Below are positions 13,406 through 15,233 of a stretch of 15,233 nucleotides of DNA, one piece after another. The notes under the pieces were generated by a model, which was not told the DNA's origin, searched no databases, and saw only the letters and a program-made list of their open reading frames with translations. The position numbers and the translations under genes were made by a program. This DNA comes from Rhodoferax sp. UBA4409 (GTDB taxonomy: Bacteria; Pseudomonadota; Gammaproteobacteria; Burkholderiales; Burkholderiaceae_C), in the NCBI GenBank assembly GCA_002390825.1, contig DGQR01000244.1, positions 14,328 to 29,560 on the forward strand, given 5' to 3'. Within the stretch, counting starts at the first letter, position 1. Each line of letters begins with the position of its first letter.

Positions 13406-14652
13406 GCTGAAACCGAGGGTTGGGTGGCGGACACGGCAGGTGTTTCCGTCGGTGTCGGTATTTCAAACACCTGGCGCAGGTAGGCCAGGTATTTCTCGTC
13501 GTCGCACATATTCTTGGACGGTGTGTCGGAGAGCTTGGCCACCGGTTGACCGTTGCAGCGCACCATCTTGATGACGATTTGCAACGGCGTGTAGCCGAGA
13601 TCATTGGTCAGATTGGTACCGATGCCGAAGGCCAACTGGCAGCGTCCGCGGAACTGCTGGTACAGCTCGATGGTGCGCGGAATGGTCAGCCCGTCGCTGA
13701 AGATCAGTGTTTTGGTACTCGGGTTCACCCGGTTGCTGAGGTAGTGTGCAATCATGCGCTCACCCCAGGTGAACGGGTCACCGCTGTCGTGGCGCGCACC
13801 ATCAAAAAGTTTGCAGAAGTACATGTCGAAGTCGCGCAAAAACGCGTTCATGCCATACACATCGCTGAGCGCAATGCCGAGGTCGCCGCGGTACTCTCGG
13901 GCCCATGACTCGAAGGCGAATATCTGGCTGTCGCGAAGCCTCGGGCCCAAGGCCTGCGAGGCCTGCAGGTATTCATGGGCCATGGTTCCCAGGGGCGTGA
14001 GGCCCAGCTTCATGGCCAGCAACACATTGCTGGTACCCGCCAGCTGGCCGGGGCGGCCTGCGGCATTGCCCGGGCTTTGCACCGTGCCGAGCTTGGCGCT
14101 AAGTACGCGCAGCACTTCGTCGTGCCACGCACGGGAGAACCGGCGGCGGGTGCCGTAATCGGCAATCTTCAGGTCTTGCAGGCCCTCTGCGCGCAGCTGC
14201 TCGATCTTGGTTTCCAGGCGCTTGCGTCCTTCCACAAAATCCGGCACCCGCTGGGTGTTGCGGAAGTACACCTCGTTCACGATGGCCAACACAGGGATCT
14301 CAAACAGGATGGTGTGCAGCCAAGGGCCGACGATGCTGATGTCCAACTCACCATCGGCCAGGGGGGTGACCGTGATGTACTTTTCGTTCAGGCGGAACAG
14401 CCCCAGAAAATCCACAAAGTCGCTCTTGATAAAGCGCATGGACCGCAGGTAAGCCAGCTCACCCTCCTGGAATTGCAAGCTGCACAAGGAACGGATCTCC
14501 TCGCGGATCTCAGTCGCATGCGCCGCCAGATCCATGCCCGGGTTGCGGCACTTGAAGCGGTACTCCACTTGCGCCCCCGGAAACTGATGCAGCACCACTT
14601 GCATCATGGTGAATTTGTAGAGGTCGGTATCCAGCAGGCTGGTGATGATCAT
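13402..14652 (-). CDS. pncB: Nicotinate phosphoribosyltransferase
   Basis: PncB makes nicotinate mononucleotide from nicotinate and PRPP, driven by ATP hydrolysis, in the Preiss-Handler NAD salvage route. The 416-residue protein starts with the typical MIITSLLDTDLYKFTMMQVV and contains YRFKCRN (31-37), FSRAWHDEV (172-180), SNVLLAMKLGLTPLGTMAHE (208-227; H226 fits the autophosphorylated histidine, H219 in Salmonella) and FDGARHDSGDPFTWGE (283-298), the PRPP/phosphate-binding region. Length fits proteobacterial PncB. No clear ribosome-binding site precedes the ATG at 14652. It is the first gene of an operon with the D-2-hydroxyacid dehydrogenase, overlapping it by 4 bases. A dispersed repeat lies 38 bases upstream. 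Confidence 0.96.
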   Translation of the reverse strand: MIITSLLDTDLYKFTMMQVVLHQFPGAQVEYRFKCRNPGMDLAAHATEIREEIRSLCSLQFQEGELAYLRSMRFIKSDFVDFLGLFRLNEKYITVTPLADGELDISIVGPWLHTILFEIPVLAIVNEVYFRNTQRVPDFVEGRKRLETKIEQLRAEGLQDLKIADYGTRRRFSRAWHDEVLRVLSAKLGTVQSPGNAAGRPGQLAGTSNVLLAMKLGLTPLGTMAHEYLQASQALGPRLRDSQIFAFESWAREYRGDLGIALSDVYGMNAFLRDFDMYFCKLFDGARHDSGDPFTWGERMIAHYLSNRVNPSTKTLIFSDGLTIPRTIELYQQFRGRCQLAFGIGTNLTNDLGYTPLQIVIKMVRCNGQPVAKLSDTPSKNMCDDEKYLAYLRQVFEIPTPTETPAVSATQPSVSA

Positions 14653-14689
14653 GAGGCGTTCAGGCTGCCATGAAAGGCCGCCCAGGAAA

Positions 14690-14740
14690 TTGCTATCAAT
14701 TCAGGAGCTACTCGCGCTTATTTATAGAGCGCTAGCAGCC
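14690..14740 (+). repeat. Dispersed ~50-bp repeat, copy 3, upstream of pncB
   Basis: This 51-nt element reads TTGCTATCAATTCAGGAGCT, then CTCGCGC, TATTTATA and GAGCGCTAGCAGCC. It is the clearest match to copy 2, in the opposite orientation. It occupies most of the spacer between the nitroreductase remnant and pncB. I recall similar elements from Comamonadaceae intergenic regions, unverified here. Confidence 0.85.
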
Positions 14741-14759
14741 GCTTTCGTTCAAATGACGG

Positions 14760-15158
14760 TCACTCCACCCAGCGGGTGAAATCGGCGACGGGCACACGGG
14801 GCGTGTGGAACGTGTTGACCGGCGCCTTGGGGTCGGCATAACCGAGCGACATGCCGCAGACCAGCATTTCGCCCTCGCCCGCGCCGATGTGCGGAAGGAT
14901 GATGCTGGCGAAGCCGTTCCACGCCGCCTGCGGGCAGGTGTGAAGACCACGGCCCCGCGCCGCCACCATGATGTTCTGCAGAAAGGCACCGTAGTCCACC
15001 AGCGAGCCACGACCCATAACTTTGTCGACGGTGAACATCAGGCCCACCGGCGCATCGAAGAAGCGGAAGTTGCGCTGATGCTGCGCGTGCATTTTGTCCT
15101 TGTCGGCCTTACCGATGCCCAATAGGCCATAGAGCCCCCAACCGTTCTCGCGCCGACG
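14760..15158 (-). pseudogene. Nitroreductase family protein, C-terminal part; N-terminus missing
   Basis: About 132 codons read as the C-terminal two thirds of an FMN-dependent nitroreductase. RRRENGWGLYGLLGIGK opens the recognisable part, followed by NFRFFDAPVGLMFTVD, MGRGSLVDYGAFLQNIM, GLHTCPQAAWN and GMSLGYADPKAPVNTF. Members of this family normally begin some 90-100 residues earlier with an RRSxRxF segment that binds the FMN phosphate. That part is absent: upstream of 15158 the same frame gives unconvincing sequence, while another frame reads as glucose-6-phosphate isomerase. A TTG at 15122 could serve as a start but would leave an incomplete flavin site. The gene is therefore broken, or the join is an assembly error. 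Confidence 0.75.
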
Positions 15159-15233
15159 TCCAGCAACCCCAAACGCACCGGCAGGTTCTGCTCCAAGGGC
15201 GCAGTGCGGAAGTGCTCGAGATGGCCGGCGCGG
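15155..15233 (-). pseudogene. pgi: Internal fragment of glucose-6-phosphate isomerase joined to the nitroreductase remnant
   Basis: From the window edge the frame starting at 15232 reads RAGHLEHFRTAPLEQNLPVR followed by LGLLDV. This matches the conserved mid-protein stretch of Pgi (E. coli has MDKHFRTTPLEKNLPVLLAL). In Pgi the next residues should be a Trp-Tyr/Asn-rich segment (WYxNF); here the match stops at V (15155) and the sequence becomes nitroreductase in another frame. Continuing the Pgi frame adds about 38 unrelated codons before a TGA at 15040-15038. Only about 26 residues are visible, so the assignment rests on one well-conserved block and the upstream part lies outside the window. 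Confidence 0.65.

Noticed and set aside
12533..14673. Plus-strand open frames opposite the dehydrogenase and pncB (12533-13483 and 13975-14673).
   Set aside because: They are antisense shadows of strongly conserved minus-strand genes, with no motif or plausible ribosome-binding context.
7100..14740. Reading the three repeats as a CRISPR array or insertion sequence.
   Set aside because: The copies are kilobases apart, in both orientations, imperfect, and without spacers, transposase or clear terminal repeats.
14763..15122. A complete small nitroreductase starting at the TTG at 15122.
   Set aside because: Conserved family sequence continues upstream of that codon to about 15158 and the N-terminal flavin-binding segment is missing, so a truncated gene fits better.
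15038..15233. A functional fused Pgi-tail protein ending at 15038.
   Set aside because: After the Pgi block ends at 15155 the remaining codons are an out-of-frame reading of nitroreductase sequence, with no similarity to the Pgi C-terminal half that carries active-site residues.

Overview
The window looks like chromosomal DNA of a betaproteobacterium, most likely Burkholderiales/Comamonadaceae and possibly Rhodoferax-like. This is inference from protein style, gene order, moderately high GC, and a short dispersed repeat of a type I associate with that family. No database search was possible. Almost everything is housekeeping: nucleotide and NAD salvage, DNA repair, phospholipid synthesis, periplasmic folding, translation-factor modification, two tRNAs and a nucleoid protein. 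I see no phage, transposase, CRISPR array or defence island.

Layout. 1-288 (-) is the start of surE, divergent from a quinone oxidoreductase of the MDR superfamily (413-1390, +). A bidirectional terminator follows. Next comes a minus-strand block: tRNA-His, ppiD, a terminator, tRNA-Val(UAC), hupB, then pgsA and uvrC. In transcription order these are uvrC-pgsA and hupB-tRNA-Val-ppiD. Both orders recall E. coli (uvrC-pgsA; hupB-ppiD), here with a tRNA placed between hupB and ppiD. From 6782 the strand changes: earP and efp form an enzyme-substrate pair (arginine rhamnosyltransferase and EF-P with Arg32), and after a strong terminator comes a LOG-family protein. That gene converges on, and overlaps, a minus-strand rmuC-MFS pair. 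Further right are pncB and a D-2-hydroxyacid dehydrogenase (-), again joined by a 4-base ATGA overlap.

The right edge is the strangest part. Minus-strand sequence reading as the C-terminal half of an FMN nitroreductase (14760-15158) is joined directly, in a different frame, to an internal piece of glucose-6-phosphate isomerase (15155-15233). Both genes are broken at the join, so this is either a real deletion or an assembly chimera.

A roughly 50-bp repeat occurs three times: upstream of rmuC, upstream of pncB, and once inside the earP reading frame, where it adds about 14 low-complexity residues without breaking the gene. I found no convincing new multi-gene system. The items most worth checking are the broken junction, the in-frame repeat in earP, the hupB-tRNA-Val transcript with its leader hairpins, and the hairpin at the LOG/MFS convergent overlap.
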